Assembly (NCBI RefSeq): GCF_042453785.1
Contig: NC_091675.1
Coordinates: 50,602,501-50,666,500, forward strand
Direction: 5' to 3'
DNA length: 64,000 nt
DNA from: Malus domestica
Lineage: Eukaryota > Streptophyta > Magnoliopsida > Rosales > Rosaceae
Program-made: the position numbers and the translations under genes
Shown here: positions 32,037-45,200 of the stretch, in pieces
How the letters are laid out: the number at the start of each line of letters is the position of its first letter
How positions within the stretch are numbered: position 1 is the first letter of the stretch
Notes under the pieces: generated by a model
What the model was told of the DNA's origin: nothing
The model's input: the letters and a program-made list of their open reading frames with translations, nothing else
Databases searched by the model: none

Positions 32037-32968
32037 AATTTCTGCTTGTACTTAAAGTGCTGTCAATTCATGCGGGTATATCACCACTGGTGGAAATATA
32101 TTATTGAATCATGCATCTTTTCAAGCTAGGAAGGATTCCCTTGAATTAAGTATTACTACTAGGCCATGGTGATTTTTGAATCTTTCCAAAGGTTTATAGC
32201 ATGAAAAGTGAAGGATAAATTCAGAAAATCTAGTCCAGACGGTTAATTTTATTCATGCTCAATCAAATCAAATCACAGCTCAACTTAAGGTAGCTATGAT
32301 AATTAAATACTTAATTTGTGTAGCCATCTTTGTTAAGATTAGTGAGAAACTCTATACGAATCAAACGAAAGAAAAAAAAAAAAAACCCAACACATGTCAA
32401 TTGTTAATTTCGTATACAGTTTTCATTTTTTTTCCACTAAAAACGGTGTTAAAGGGAGTGTGTTTTAAGTGATTTTGACTATGAAGATAATTTTGAGAAA
32501 GTTATTTTTGCAAAAGCCCAAAATTATATTTGTTAAGGTTCCCATAGGGCTTGTTTACTATTTTATTGATCTCATAAGATCATGGTGGGATAATGAATCT
32601 ACCAACTCTCCAAGAAAGAGGAAACAAAAACGAAAGAATGAAAAACAAAAAAGAAGAATAAATGTATAATAAATCATAGAGATTTGACAAGAAAATGGAG
32701 TACCGTCTGTCGACTACTTAACGCCCTCTCTTTCCACTTTTATTTGGACTTGGGACTGGGAGCGAAAGAATAAAATGTATAATAAAAGAGAGAAGAAAAG
32801 GATAATCTACTGCTACTAATACTAGCCAATTCCAAACAACAATCTAAAGTTCAAAACCAATAAAGTACAAGTCCGAGATTTGTAACATTTCTCTGCAGCA
32901 CTCGAACAAATTAGTAGAAACAAAATAGAAAGATAAAACCAAATGGTAAATTTGAACCACCGCACTTT
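32037..32968. other. 3' flank of the GDSL gene, nothing recognised
   Basis: The part nearest 32968 is probably the GDSL 3' UTR. The remainder is AT-rich with an A-tract near 32370 and no supported feature. Confidence 0.4.
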
Positions 32969-35028
32969 CTACTGGTTGCTTTCAATGTCAAGAGTGGCAA
33001 GCTGCTGTATGTTCATGGGATAAACCTCGGTACGGTCCCCGCTGAAAGCTTTCCTCCCAATTATGATGTTCACCGCTGATGTCGGGTGGAATGCATCCCA
33101 GAAGATATATTGGTCTCGATTTGGGCATGGTGTTTGGAAAGGAAGACATGTAACTTGGCCTCTGTTACGCCCAATACCGCAGCATCCACGATTTGCAATG
33201 CTGAATCCTACAAACAGAATTGCACAAATATTGAAATTGCTAGTGTCGACAGACGCATAATTAAAGTTCAATCAGGAATGACTTCAGCTTAAATATACAG
33301 TAGCAAGCATACCATAGGATCTAGAATTGAGGAGCATGTCTTCGAACATACGAGCAATGTCTACGTAAATGAACTTTGAGCCTGGTAAGTTGGTATTAAG
33401 ATTGTTGATCATTGTCTTCACATTTGTATTAAAAGGTAGAACAAGGCGATTCACTTCATCCGAGCAGGTTCCACTTGGATTTTGGGCCAAAATACTTGGA
33501 ATGCAACCCATTCTCCCTAATCCAGCAATGACAAATTTTCGGGCACCAAGATTGTAAAGTCTCTGGAACATGTCACATATTTTAATAGGATGCTTAGGTA
33601 ATTGTACGAGAAGTTATGCATGTGTTGTTAAAGTTAGAGCATCCAACGTAAAACCAATTTACAGTACGCATAGTGCCCCTAACTTTCATCGATTATATGA
33701 TGCAATAACGCTTCAAATACGCAATGTAAGATAATTATAAGATCTAAACATATGGAGCGTCTAGTTAAGGAGGTGAAGTTCTTACAGTGAGCTGCTGTGT
33801 ATATTCTTGAGCCAAGAGATCAGCATATTGTTGGGCATTGTACTGATTCCTAGTTTGATAGTTGGGCATAAGGTAATTGTTTAGGTAGTCATTGCTGCCC
33901 ATTCCAACGAAGTAGATGCACTTGGCAATCGATCGAGCAGCATCATCAGCACCAAGATTGTCTGTTATCTGATCAAGTGTATTCTGAAAGTTCCTTATTT
34001 GTTCACTAAAAGGTATTCTTCCCACCTGCAGAAAACAATTGTGACAAATAATTCAACTGAAATAATTTCGGATCAAACATGCAAAGCTATGGTTCTGCCA
34101 AATCCATGCGAAGTTTAAGATAAATATATTCAGTTAGTTAGTTAATTAAATTCTGAAGCATGAAGTGGTTAATTAATTACAAAGTTTCCGCCAGTGTCAT
34201 CAAGGATTCCAGCAGCTGCAGATGCATAATTGACTCCATGGCGCATTTGATCACCAGAAGCTTCAGAGTGAGCAGGAATCAAGGGAAGTCCTAGCAGTTC
34301 AGCTGCAGGAAGATCAAATTAATTAATTTTTTTTTTAAAAGGAGAGAGAGAGAGAGAGAGAGATGACAAGAATGTTTAAGTTTTTTTCCCATCATTTTAT
34401 GGAAGTATTGCCTGGTTTTTATGCCCTAATGAGGAATGTAAAGGTGCCCTTTAATTAGTCGAATGAGCAAATAACATGGATCTCCATGACTTCATTTATG
34501 TGTAATTAACAAGTAGGTTAACTAAAAAATTTCGGAGATTAATATCAAATCATATACCAACCCAAGTTGTCTATTCTATATTAAGCAAATAGAGTACCCA
34601 TAAAACCAAAAAGTAAAATAAAAAAGCAACGACCAATTTCCTTAAGGTAAAAAAATAAAAAAATAAAAAAATAACATAAAAGCAGCAGGCAAGAGAGAGA
34701 GACCTATTTCATCAACCATGGTGTAACCATTAGAAAAACGGCCAGTAGGACCGCCATTGAAATCAATGCCATAAGGGAAATAGTTAGCCTTGGCAAATGA
34801 CGGAAGGTCGTTGTTATTCCCATTGTCAATTAGAGAGTCTCCAAATATAAACATGGCAGGCACCGTTTCTGACAACAATCTCCTCCCACCGCCACCGCCA
34901 CCGCCACCGGCTGACGGTGATGATAAGTTCACGTCTAGGCACCAAACTTCTCCAGCTTCCAGTACCACCATCACCAAAATAACCAAAGAGAACAACCTAA
35001 TACTGCTACTTGGAAGGTGCCTAGCCAT
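32969..35028 (-). CDS. GDSL esterase/lipase (At1g71691-like), 391 aa, 5 exons
   Basis: Exons on the minus strand are 35028-34704, 34302-34181, 34025-33786, 33562-33313 and 33207-32969. All introns are GT-AG and the phases sum to 392 codons. The protein is a secreted SGNH-type hydrolase that would cleave acyl esters in the cell wall or apoplast. A hydrophobic signal peptide (LFSLVILVMVVLEAGEVWC, residues 12-30) is followed by an octaglycine stretch (41-48). Block I is MFIFGDSLIDNGNN with catalytic Ser65. The GxND block is GMGSNDYLNNY (Asn194). The last block is FWDAFHPT with Asp350 and His353. Block order and wording (GRIPFSEQIRNFQNTLDQ, LYNLGARKFVIAGLGRMGC) match, from memory, Arabidopsis At1g71691. 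No damage was seen. Confidence 0.93.
34345..34363. repeat. (GA)n microsatellite in GDSL intron 1
   Basis: A short perfect GA run. A similar GA-rich tract lies at about 35066-35098 in the presumed 5' UTR of the same gene. Confidence 0.8.
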
Positions 35029-35067
35029 CAATGGCTGAATATTGATGTTTTGAGATGGTCGGGGGGG

Positions 35068-35099
<32 letters not shown>

Positions 35100-35200
35100 A
35101 GAAATGTAGTTGCTGTATTTGCAGGAGGAGCATGCAGTGATGATTTAATAGGAATGGCAAGGTGGTGGTTGTGAAGGTAATAAATGTTCACGTCTATCAG
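35029..35200 (-). promoter_or_regulatory. Presumed 5' UTR and proximal promoter of the GDSL gene
   Basis: On the coding strand, a CT-rich run of about 30 bases (complement of 35066-35098) lies just upstream of the ATG. Such CT-rich leaders are common in plant core promoters. No clear TATA box was identified. Confidence 0.4.
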
Positions 35201-35285
35201 CTGCAGTAATTTAATACAAAATTTCCCTTCCCAAGCATCCTTCTCTTTTTCCTACCGCTGTTCTAATTTCTTGAAGTTTTTCCAA

Positions 35286-35295
<10 letters not shown>

Positions 35296-35330
<35 letters not shown>
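35296..35330. repeat. (CA)n microsatellite
   Basis: About 17 uninterrupted CA units follow a short CT run upstream of the GDSL gene. Confidence 0.9.
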
Positions 35331-35336
<6 letters not shown>

Positions 35337-35780
35337 AATTGTAAATTGATAGCCATTTCCATGCAACGAATTAATATTCAACCCTAATTAGGTGGTGCAC
35401 AAAATTAACACGTAAATAATTGGCTAAGTTTATTAAGGCTAGCTTGAGCATCCATATCTGTTGTATAATTTGGAAGAACGGTTAGCACTTAAAAAATTTC
35501 ATTCTATACTCTTAATTTTTTATAATTATTAAGAAAATAGAAAATTAGATTTTAATTCCTAAATAAGATGAAGTTTATAAAAATGTCTTATACAAGATTA
35601 AAAATTAATTTTAGTCCCTAGACTCTATTTAATGCCAGCATATGTATTCAATGTCTTTCTTTTTTATTTATAATTTTATGGTGTTCATAAATTACGTTTC
35701 ATAAATTACGATTTATGAAAATATTATAAATTTTAATTCTTATTATGGTGAGTTTCTTCTATAAGAAAATATTTTCGTAG

Positions 35781-35912
35781 AGAATTTTCGGTACACTTAT
35801 GTTTTTGCATATTTTCTTATGTGCCACTAATTCATTACAATATATTTAGGTACAAACATTTCGGTACACTGGATTAGTATAATATGTTTAGGTACGAATA
35901 TTTAGGTACACT
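35781..35912. repeat. AT-rich tandem repeat, left part, split by a solo LTR
   Basis: Words TTTAGGTACGAATATTTAGG, TTTCGGTACACT and TTAGTATAATAT recur at about 45-bp steps. The array resumes at 39094 after the inserted LTR. A longer ~185-bp word starting AGAATTTTCGGTACACTTAT occurs on both sides (35781 and about 39164). Confidence 0.7.
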
Positions 35913-38900
35913 TGTGACAACCCGTCCCGAATTTTACGATTTTATAAATTTTAAAATGTGAATTCATGAGAATACCCTAGAGGCGAGAGTATTGATTTTC
36001 GTTGATCGCTAGTTCATGACGCGTATGAACTATTACCTTACCGTATTTCAAAAGTACGGTGGTAAGGGTTGTTATTCATTATTCTATTCATTCTTATAGT
36101 TATTGTTATTTTTTTTATTAATTGAGGGGTTAGAAAAATTAAAGGGAAAAAGGAGGAAGGCTGCATGATGGCAGCGAAGTGGAGAGGGAGAGAAAGAAGA
36201 TGGGCACTGCCCAATCAGGAAAGGAGGAGAGTGAGAGTGAAGAATGGGATAGAAGAACTAGGAGGGAAAGGAGGGAGGTGTGGAGCACCCCACCCAGCTG
36301 ACCCGTACACCCACGGCAAAACCGGTTTCGACCCGATTCTAATTTCAGCTAGATTCCACCACTTTTTTCGACGAAGTCACCCATTCTTCACCTAGAAATC
36401 ATCCCTTGATCTCCCCTCTTCCATTTCCCCCCAAATTTGGAAGGGATTTGGATGTAAATCATTGAAATAAACCACGTGGGTGCCGTGAGACCCTTGCTCG
36501 AAATCCATCAATCGTGAAACCATCTCCTTCAATTACCACCACTAGAACACTCCTCTAGAACCCAGGAACAAAGCCCAGGCAGTGGTGGAGGCGTCGGAGC
36601 AAGTTTGGAGGTCGAATCGAGCACACCTAAGTGTAAGGTTTCTGACGGGTTTTTATGAAATTGAAGATCTTCCCGGCTTATTTGGCCTTGGTCATAGGTA
36701 TGAAAGTTACTCTAATCATTGAGATATTCATTCCTGTAAATTTTGGTAATTTTTGGAAATAGTTGGATTTTCCGGCCAGTTAGGGCGGCCGACCGCCACC
36801 CATGACGGCGCGTGGCTAGGGGGCCGTCGAAGTTATTCTTAGGCTAATTAGATGCCTTGAGTTCAGTTTTAGTAATTGTATGACGTAGGTTGATTGTTAG
36901 AATCAAAATTCTCTACGATACGTTAATAGGTATTTATGTGAATTGACGATCCGACTGTTGGATCGTCACCAAAATTTAATATGTTTTAGTACGTAGTATT
37001 TGAGGACCATAGGAACTTACAGATTAGGAATCCAATATACAGATCTTCCTGAATTGAATTTGTAAGTTCATGAAATAAAAGGTTAACCGCCACTTAGTTT
37101 TGGCAATTGGTGGAGATCCGACCGTTGGATCGTAATGGAACTTTAGGATGTTGTTCTAGAAGTATAATGTGTATCTTTGGAAGTAAGGGATCGGAAATCC
37201 ATGATGTGGATCTTCCGAATCGAATTACATAGGGATGTGTTTATGTAAATTGTGTATTTTATCAGTACGAACTCTGAGATGTGATTTGATAATTGGTTAT
37301 AGGCGACGATGGTTCGTGATGTCTCGATATGCGTGCTAGGGAGTCGTAGTGCGGACCTCAGGTAAGTGGGTCTTTTCCTTTTTATCGTATGTATATATAT
37401 ATATGATTGACAATTCCACAACGTTTATAAATTGCTTATTGCGTATAATTACTGTGAATGCTTTGAAGTACTTATGTGAACTACGAATGGCTTGATCCTT
37501 GTTTAGGGTACGTAGGCAGTCTAACGAGATGTTAGATGCAGCCATACAATATTTGAAACAAAAACCTTGTTTGGGAATTGAGCAATGTGAAGGAAATTGG
37601 TGAAAATATGAGATTTAACCTTATGTTTTTAGTGATTGGATGTTGCTCATAAATCAATGTGGAAGGAATCAAGAAACTGAAATAAGGAAATGTAAGTAAT
37701 GATAGTTAATTAAACTAGTGTTTAGTTACACTTATCCCCGATAATTATTTCTGAAAATAAATAATTCAGGAGTAGGGCATTATAGATTGTGCATTATATA
37801 TATATATATGTATGTATGTATATATTGGAAAAATACTATGATATGGTTGAGTTTTAGATTTACATTATGGCATATCCATGTGTATACTACCTGCACAAAA
37901 TTATTATGAATGCTTTGAAATGCGAAGATGAATGTGGAACACACAGGTAAGTTCAGGTGAGTTATGATATTAGTTGAAATGATTGAGTCATGATCACATT
38001 ATGTTTTAGGCAACTCCGACATTGTAGTACAAATTGCCTATGAGTTGTATATGTCACATGAGATGCATTTAGAGCTCATAAACCTGCACCCCGGTGTTAG
38101 TGCTCCCGTCCGTGGCCAGGGCACAGTCTTTCACGTGATGTTCACCTCTCGCACCTTATGCTCACCTTGGATCCAAGGTAGGTGCACAATCCTGTCGTAC
38201 ATACCACTATAGGTGGTTACGACTCATAGGTGACCCGTGATTATTCGCACAGTCTTCACGTGATCGTAGCACTTGAGCGTACTTATTTACACCTAGTCCT
38301 GTTGTACAGACCACTTTAGGTGGTTCCGACTCGTGTGCAGGTATACTGATTGAGCTATGGATAAGTCGTATAGGTCACTAGAAGTGACTCCAACTTATGA
38401 GCTAGCATATGTGATGAGATATGTGATGAGCTAGCATATGCAATGAAATATGTGATGAGCTAGCATATGCGATGAAATATGTGATATGTGATGAGCTAGC
38501 ATATGCGATGAAATATGTGATGCGCTAGCATATGCGATGAAATATGTGATGCGCTAGCATATGTGATGAGATATGGGTAAGTCGTACAAGTCACTATAGG
38601 TGACTTCGACTTGCGTACTAGTATGGGTTATTAATCACATGATTATCGATATTGCTGATGAGATGCTGTGTTGTTGTATATTTATGATTTTTCTGGAAAT
38701 TATACAGGTGTTATAACGTGGGGTTATAATGTTTTATATGGGTTCTCATAAAATTTTATTTCCAGGGCCACTCAACCTTATTTTGTTTTCGCCCTCCAGG
38801 TTTTATTAGTTGAGCTTTCTTATCGTTGAAGATTCGTGGCGATCCTTAGTATTGAAGATTATTTTGAGGGTACGATTCTTAATTCACTCTACTGTACTTA

Positions 38901-39093
38901 CTTATGCTCTAACGTCATGTGTGAAGTGGATTCATTCCCGCTCACCAGCATATTCTGGTATTTAGGTACTCTTAGGTTTAAATTTATTCACATTTTCCAC
39001 ATCATCATACTTTATGGCTTCGTCACCCTCCAGGTGTCGGCCAACACAACTTGATTCGGAGTCCTAGTGGACATCCCGGGTCGGGATGTGTCA
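35913..39093 (+). mobile_element. Solo LTR, 3.18 kb, chromovirus-like (Tekay/Del type) ends
   Basis: It starts TGTGACAACCCGTCCCG and ends CGGGATGTGTCA, flanked by perfect ACACT duplications (35908-35912 and 39094-39098). No coding domain, PBS or PPT was found. Internal marks are the palindromic GATCCGACCGTTGGATCG type words near 36950 and 37120, a cassette CACCCCGGTGTTAGTGCTCC around 38090, and a tandem repeat at 38399-38575. The cassette recurs in reverse orientation near 63300-63410, so this LTR family has a second copy at the right edge. Confidence 0.85.
38399..38575. repeat. ~30-bp tandem repeat in the solo LTR, about 6 copies
   Basis: The phrase GAGCTAGCATATGCGATGAA and variants recur at about 28-40 bp steps, each followed by ATATGTGATG. 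Confidence 0.8.
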
Positions 39094-39300
39094 ACACTAG
39101 TTTAGTATAATATATTTAGGTACCGACATTTCGGTACACTAGTTTAGTATCATATAGTTAAGTATAGAATTTTCGGTACACTTATGTTTTTGCATATTTT
39201 CTTATATATATGTCACTAATTCACTACAATATATTTAGGTACGGACATTTCGGTACACTAAATTAGTAAAATATATTATGATACAGACATTTAGGTACAC
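39094..39300. repeat. AT-rich tandem repeat, right part
   Basis: This continues the array at 35781-35912, with TTAGTATAATATATTTAGG and TTTCGGTACAC words. Its first five bases are the ACACT target duplication of the LTR. Confidence 0.7.
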
Positions 39301-40267
39301 TAATTAGAAGAAGTCAAATAAAATTAATGAATTAAAATGTGTATAATAATAAATTTAAAATTTAATGTAATGACATTAAATAAGATATCTATTAAATATT
39401 AAAACAAAAATATAATATTAATTTGAATTAAGTACATATTAAGGGACTAAAATCAATATCCAATATAACACCAGGTTTTTGTTCCACGCAGAAATTCTAA
39501 ATTTCTATGTTTATGAATCCAAACAAGGAAATTGGTGCATGTCAATTTATACATTCTGGCTTTTATCAAAATTTCAAGTCTATTTCCCTCATCCAAACAT
39601 AATGTAAGCTTTTCCACTTCAAAAGGTACAGTAATAGGATGTCATATTGTCTCTCTTGCGTTACTCTTCCACGTAAAACTATTTTTCGGGACTGAGCTGG
39701 TGCACTAGCAGCACTCGCGCGCGCAAAAGAAAGGAGAGGACCAACCAAGACATACGTGCAGTCACGTAAACTCAACATGTGAGTCGACAAATATTTATCT
39801 GCGTTTTTTGTGGTTTTGTGGAATTCGTTGTAGTTGATAAATTCCATTTTTGTTGCTGAAATGAAACCTTGATGATCTTCACTTCATGTCTAGAACTCTT
39901 CAAGACTTTCTTTTAATAAATGTTTTGAGTCCTTGGAACTCCAAATTTGGCCACTTACTCTAATTAACCCCATATCCAAATGATGTTTCACATGTATGCA
40001 TCCAGGTGCAGGCCAGAACTCTTAACAAGAACCTTGAGTTATGAATGCAAGAAGTCAACACGTGATGTGCCCAAGGATCAAGATAAATGATCCTAGTGAA
40101 GGAAAACAATTTATATGGCACGCGTTCGTGCTAATGAAACAATAATACGTAAGTTAAAATCTACACATATTCTTGTTGGTATTAGATATATAGGCACTAC
40201 TGTTACAGAATTTGTGCCGTGTACGTCCCTTTTGAAGGGTATGCTTAAAACACATATTATAAATTAA
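39301..40267. other. Intergenic sequence, nothing recognised
   Basis: AT-rich sequence without coding support. An isolated GCGCGCG motif occurs near 39717. Confidence 0.35.
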
Positions 40268-40496
40268 GGACTCGTTTGGAAGTGTTTTTAAAATGATTGA
40301 AATGGTTTTTAGATAAATAATTTTGAGTTTCAAAAGCACTTAAAATGTTTTTTGTGAGAAACATCAGTTATGTTTTTCTCATAGCAAACACTTCAAGTAT
40401 TTTTTTAAGATTCACTTGTATTTATTAAAAATTGATTTCAAAAATATTTTGATCAGAAACCATTTCAATTATTTTAAAAACATTTTCAAATTTGCC
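40268..40496. mobile_element. Short MITE with GGACTCGTTTGGAAGTG terminus
   Basis: The ~38-bp ends are inverted repeats: GTTTTTAAAATGATTGAAAT on the left, and the right end reads as its complement (ATTTCAATTATTTTAAAAAC). A sister copy is at 55268-55473. The target duplication is not clear. Confidence 0.6.
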
Positions 40497-41133
40497 TTGG
40501 TATTTGCGCAAATAAACTTTGTGTGAGTCTAAAAGAAAGGGGAGAGAGAGAGAGAGAGAGAGAGGAGAGCTGATCGATTGGTGGTGTTGAAGGCGGATTC
40601 AGAGGTTGCCATGCCACTCCTAATTCCTAGGTCCTGTGTTGTTGTGGGACAGTTGGCCGTTATACCTGCTGGGAGAGGGTGGAGCAGGGGGCAGCATTCC
40701 TTTGCACTTTGACTTTTGTCCCAAGGAAATAAATAAAAGAATTGATTCTCTCGGGGAGAACAAAGTTGACCATTCTTTCTTCATGTACATCATTTGTCTC
40801 AACAGTTAACATGAACTTTGTTGTTCCCTACTCAACTCAAGTTTCGTTATGAGTTTAAAATTTGAAATTTGTGTTTATTTGTTACATAAATTTCAATTAA
40901 ATTTGTTTACGGTGATAAATAAGATGGTAAATAAAAATGTTCATATACAACTTACATTACTATTTGATCTATAGTTTAACCTAAACCAAGCATCTAGTTA
41001 GGGAATAAAGCTGGCAAAGTGAACTCAACTCATTAACACGACTCAATTGCTCGCAAAAGAAATTTCAAATAACGGGTGAAGACTTAATGGGGGCTAGTAA
41101 TGGTGAACTTGTTAGCAACCCATTAGTTAACCG
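40497..41133. other. Intergenic sequence with (GA)n at 40543-40564
   Basis: Apart from the GA microsatellite no feature was recognised. Confidence 0.4.
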
Positions 41134-41143
41134 GTGGTTTCTT

Positions 41144-41377
41144 ACTCAACAATCAATGGCAGTATGCCTTGAGTCCATGTTTGATTATTAGCTAAATCAA
41201 TGACAGTATTCCACTCAGTACTACAATATGGTATACAAGGGGTTTTAGGTTCGAATATTATGGATGGCGAATTCGATACCAAATTAGGTTGATTATGTGA
41301 CTTAGCTGAACTCCATCTTCTCCTTAATGTAAAATATATCATTGTACTAATAAAAAAAAAAAAAAAAAAAAAGAGGT
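41144..41377 (+). mobile_element. SINE-like retroposon with poly(A) tail
   Basis: The ~234-bp body contains GGTTCGAATATT (about 41248), a match to the pol III B box, and ends in about 20 A residues. It is flanked by the 10-bp direct repeat GTGGTTTCTT (41134-41143 and 41378-41387), a target duplication of suitable size. The A box is not clear. An open frame on the other strand is incidental. Confidence 0.6.
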
Positions 41378-41387
41378 GTGGTTTCTT

Positions 41388-42234
41388 TTTGGCTTAATTA
41401 CGATTTTCAACTCTAATTCAATATATTGGGTTTCAGGATTTCTTCTCAGAGCTCCTCTTCATATTCTATATTTGATTTTTCTTCAAATTCGAGCATTTTC
41501 CATCTGTTCGTCCCAAAAATGGGGGACAATGTTCCACCAGTTTCAGTCCCGACTAATAAAGGCATATAAATCGATGCCAAAAAGCTCTCATTCACTCTCT
41601 TCCATCAACACAGCACAAGTCAGATTGGAGTTCATTTGATGCCATGCAGAATTCAGATCGGACGATTGAAGCATAAATTGGAGGCAACTTCTTACATCCT
41701 TCTCGCTATGTGTGAGCCGAACCTAAAACCTCCTCTTCTATCAAGACCCAATACAGCTAGACTAGATAGTCATATGATACGCTGGAACCCTCTTAAGTAA
41801 GAGGACCACTGCACTCAAATGTATCAACCAAGTTTTACACGCTAAATAACAGACGGTTTCAATTATTCGAATCAAAGCCTATTCTTCCCACAAGTACTTA
41901 GCAAACCATGTCTACAAAACTAAGCACTTTATTCGATTTAATCGAAAACAGATTATGCCAAATCTTGGTTCTAGAGTACATAACACGAATACGAGTTATG
42001 AATCAAAATTACCGACGTTGCTTAGTAAAAAGCTATACAATATATCCAAACCATGATTGATCGATGAGTAAATGTTACGAATCCAACGTCCTAATGGGCT
42101 GTGGGTCTGAGTGAGTTTTTGCAGACACCGCTTATATTCTGTTTCTCAAATGCCAACCAAATATGCATGTCAGCAATCTAACTTCACGCAGCCGGAAACA
42201 AAATTACATACAGTACATACAAGTCACCAGAGAT
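41388..42234. other. 3' flank of SMU1
   Basis: This contains the likely SMU1 3' UTR near its right end. Nothing else was recognised. Confidence 0.4.
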
Positions 42235-45200
42235 TCAAGGCTTCCATAACTTCAGTGTGCAGTCTTCGCTATATGTGGCGACAAGATTCCTGTGAGGATG
42301 GTGGCTGATGCCAATTACCTCCTTTTCATGGACCTGCAAGTCACAATAGAAAGCACTTAATAACTCTTTGGCATTCATTTAGGCATTTTAGGTTATCAAA
42401 AGAGGATTTTGTAAACACGGAGATCGTTTAACATGCGCAGTCAGATCTCAGCAAACAATCAACAGTGTAATCCCAGACGTCCACACATGCACACACCCAT
42501 GGATGTGAATCGTGCAGGTTTCGGGACCAGAAATAGCTGGAATTAGAATGCGGCAAGAATTGCAATTACCGTACAAGCCATTCAGGGATCAAAGCAGACT
42601 TTGTCTTAAATTTGCCACATCTAGGATGAATACACATCCAGAAAGATGTCATCTGCATGCAGTATGCTTACAGGTATATATAGATGACAAGGGCCAAATA
42701 CTTATATCGGCCAGCACAAACAAAGATGTCATCAGATACCTCTACTAGTATTTTAAACAAGACGGGGCGGATATTTATCTAAGCGAACATACACAGGATT
42801 TCTCCTTCACACCTTATTTGTATAAGGTATGAAACTTAACCGATGTACACCTTTGAATATAGGGTTTCATGCCAAGCAGAAAGAATATAATAAGACGCAA
42901 TGCTGAGTGATCGGATCTCAATCAGTGAAGCAACCAAAACTGGTTAGAAATACTAGAAGATCCATGTCTCAATGAAGTTTGAAAAACACCAATTTAACTC
43001 AACCAAGGAAAAATCATCACTAGAACATTCAGTTGTCTTTTCAAAGTACTTTGTGAATTTAGAGCAATAGCCATGTTTAAACAAATACGTAAATTCTCGT
43101 TTAATGTGATTCCAGATGTGCAACAAGTATTTGCATTCTAAGTCCTCGTTCCGTACCATCTCAATCTCCATTACCAAAATACATACGTCAATTAACAAAA
43201 TTGTCAATAATTGTTGTGATTCCAGATATGCGTCAGGTATATCATTCTAAACCTAATTCGGTACTTTGTTTGGAAAAAAAAAAAAAAAAAAAAAATTCAT
43301 TACCAACTCAATCTTTATCAACAAAATACGTACCTTCATTAGATGCTCTAGTTTACCAGATTGGTGACTGAAACAGTACATATTCCTGCAAATAGATGAA
43401 ATATTGGTAAGCACCGTGCATGCTGATGATCACAAGAACAAAGCAGGTAGCACGGTCTTTGTAGTTTCCAACTGGCAAGTACCCGTTGGTGGAATAAAAA
43501 TAACACAAATGGCTCTGACTCTAGTGAAGGAGAAGCCCAAATTATCTCTTAGATTCTAATTTTGGAATTCTAATGTTGGAAAAGCAAAACTTCATCTATC
43601 CAATGATGCTAAGAAAACAAAATAGTTCTCTTGAAGACGAGGATAAACACCGCAAAGTGTATAAGAGATCTTTTGAATTTGGCAAGATTTCATACATAAC
43701 AAACACAAAAACATGCATATTAAGAACATATATTAAAATAAACAAATGAAATATGAGCATGATGAAAATTTGAAAAAAGTTTATCTGGAATACCTGTCTT
43801 CACCAACACAGTAAATCCATTCCCCTTTAGGTGACACACAAGCTGACAAAAAATCTCCACCTTCCTTTTTACCAGATGAAAAGCTCTTCACAACCTAAGC
43901 CATGATAATCAGACAGTCTCAGTAATAATAAATTCATTTGCACTTGACAACAAAACAAAATATTTTGGCTTTAAAACATGAAATTTTCAAAAACAAACTT
44001 TAAAAAATGTTAAACCAATCATCACTGCCTGCCAAATACATTGTGACATGTTGAACAAAAGTGAAAAAAATATATACCTGCCCTTGAAGTGTCATGACAT
44101 AAATGGATGACGTCTTATTACATACAATGATGTGATCTGTATTTTTTGGGTAAAGATGAACAGAATTCACAGAAGCATCACCTCCCTAACAGTTCAAACA
44201 AAAAACCACATATTAGATGCAAAAACAATAAAAGAAAAGGCAGAAGTTCAAAGGAAATGTAGCTAGGTTCCTCTAGCTCATGATATATAAAATATTAAAA
44301 CAATAAACAGGAATACCCTTAAAGGAGGAGGTGGCTTGAATGTCTGCAGACAGTCTGTAGTCTTCAAATCCCAGACCTAAAAAAAAACATATTTATGCCC
44401 CAGAAAATGGAAAGGTGTTGAGCAACAACAGCATCTACGAGATAAAAATACATATCGCAAGAAACTTACCTTGACTGTGCAATCGCTAGATGCAGTAATT
44501 ATACGAGCTCCATCACTTGTAAAGATTGCATCATTTACATAAGATGAATGTCCACGAAATTCTTTCAACGCCTTCCCAGATTTTAGGCCATGGATTCTAC
44601 ATCAGTCATAAACAGTCACCTTTAAAATAATAGCAATGAATATAAATATAATTATATATGAACGAAAAGAGGAGATGCGTGTGGTGGCCAATAATGCACT
44701 TTTTGACATTAAATCATAGTAACCAAAACATAAAAGTGATAAACAAGGAGATGCATGTGACAATGAGTGATGCATAACTGTTACATAACTAATACAATTC
44801 AACGGATGTATTAAAAATGAAAACGTAGGAACAGTCAAAACTCAATGTTGAAACAATATTAGTGATAGAGTAAATGTTGACATGTAAAGTAATAACTAAT
44901 GTACCAATCTAGGAAACATATGCAACAAGAGATGTGAAAAAATACTTTGCAGTGCTGTCAAATGATGTACTAAGTAACTGGCTTCCATCACGAGAGAAGG
45001 AAACACTGGTGACACCCTTTGAATGTGCACGTTCAAGACGGCGCAAGCACTGCCCAGTCCTAATACGCCAAACCTGTAAGAAGAATTTAGACAAATTAAG
45101 TTCAGGAACAAATTCAATAAAACTGTATAACATATCAAAACTGAATTAAGTCAACAAATGCTAAGTAGCAATATGGACAGGAACCAAAAAAATTAAATAA

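Noticed and set aside
36165..36395. Plus-strand frame in the 3.18-kb solo LTR
   Set aside because: It is Arg/Gly-rich low complexity, lies within an LTR and has no recognisable domain.
44896..45138. Alternative frames over SMU1 exon 10
   Set aside because: The exon is fixed by the WD40 sequence and splice sites at 45073 and 44946. The longer frames read into introns.
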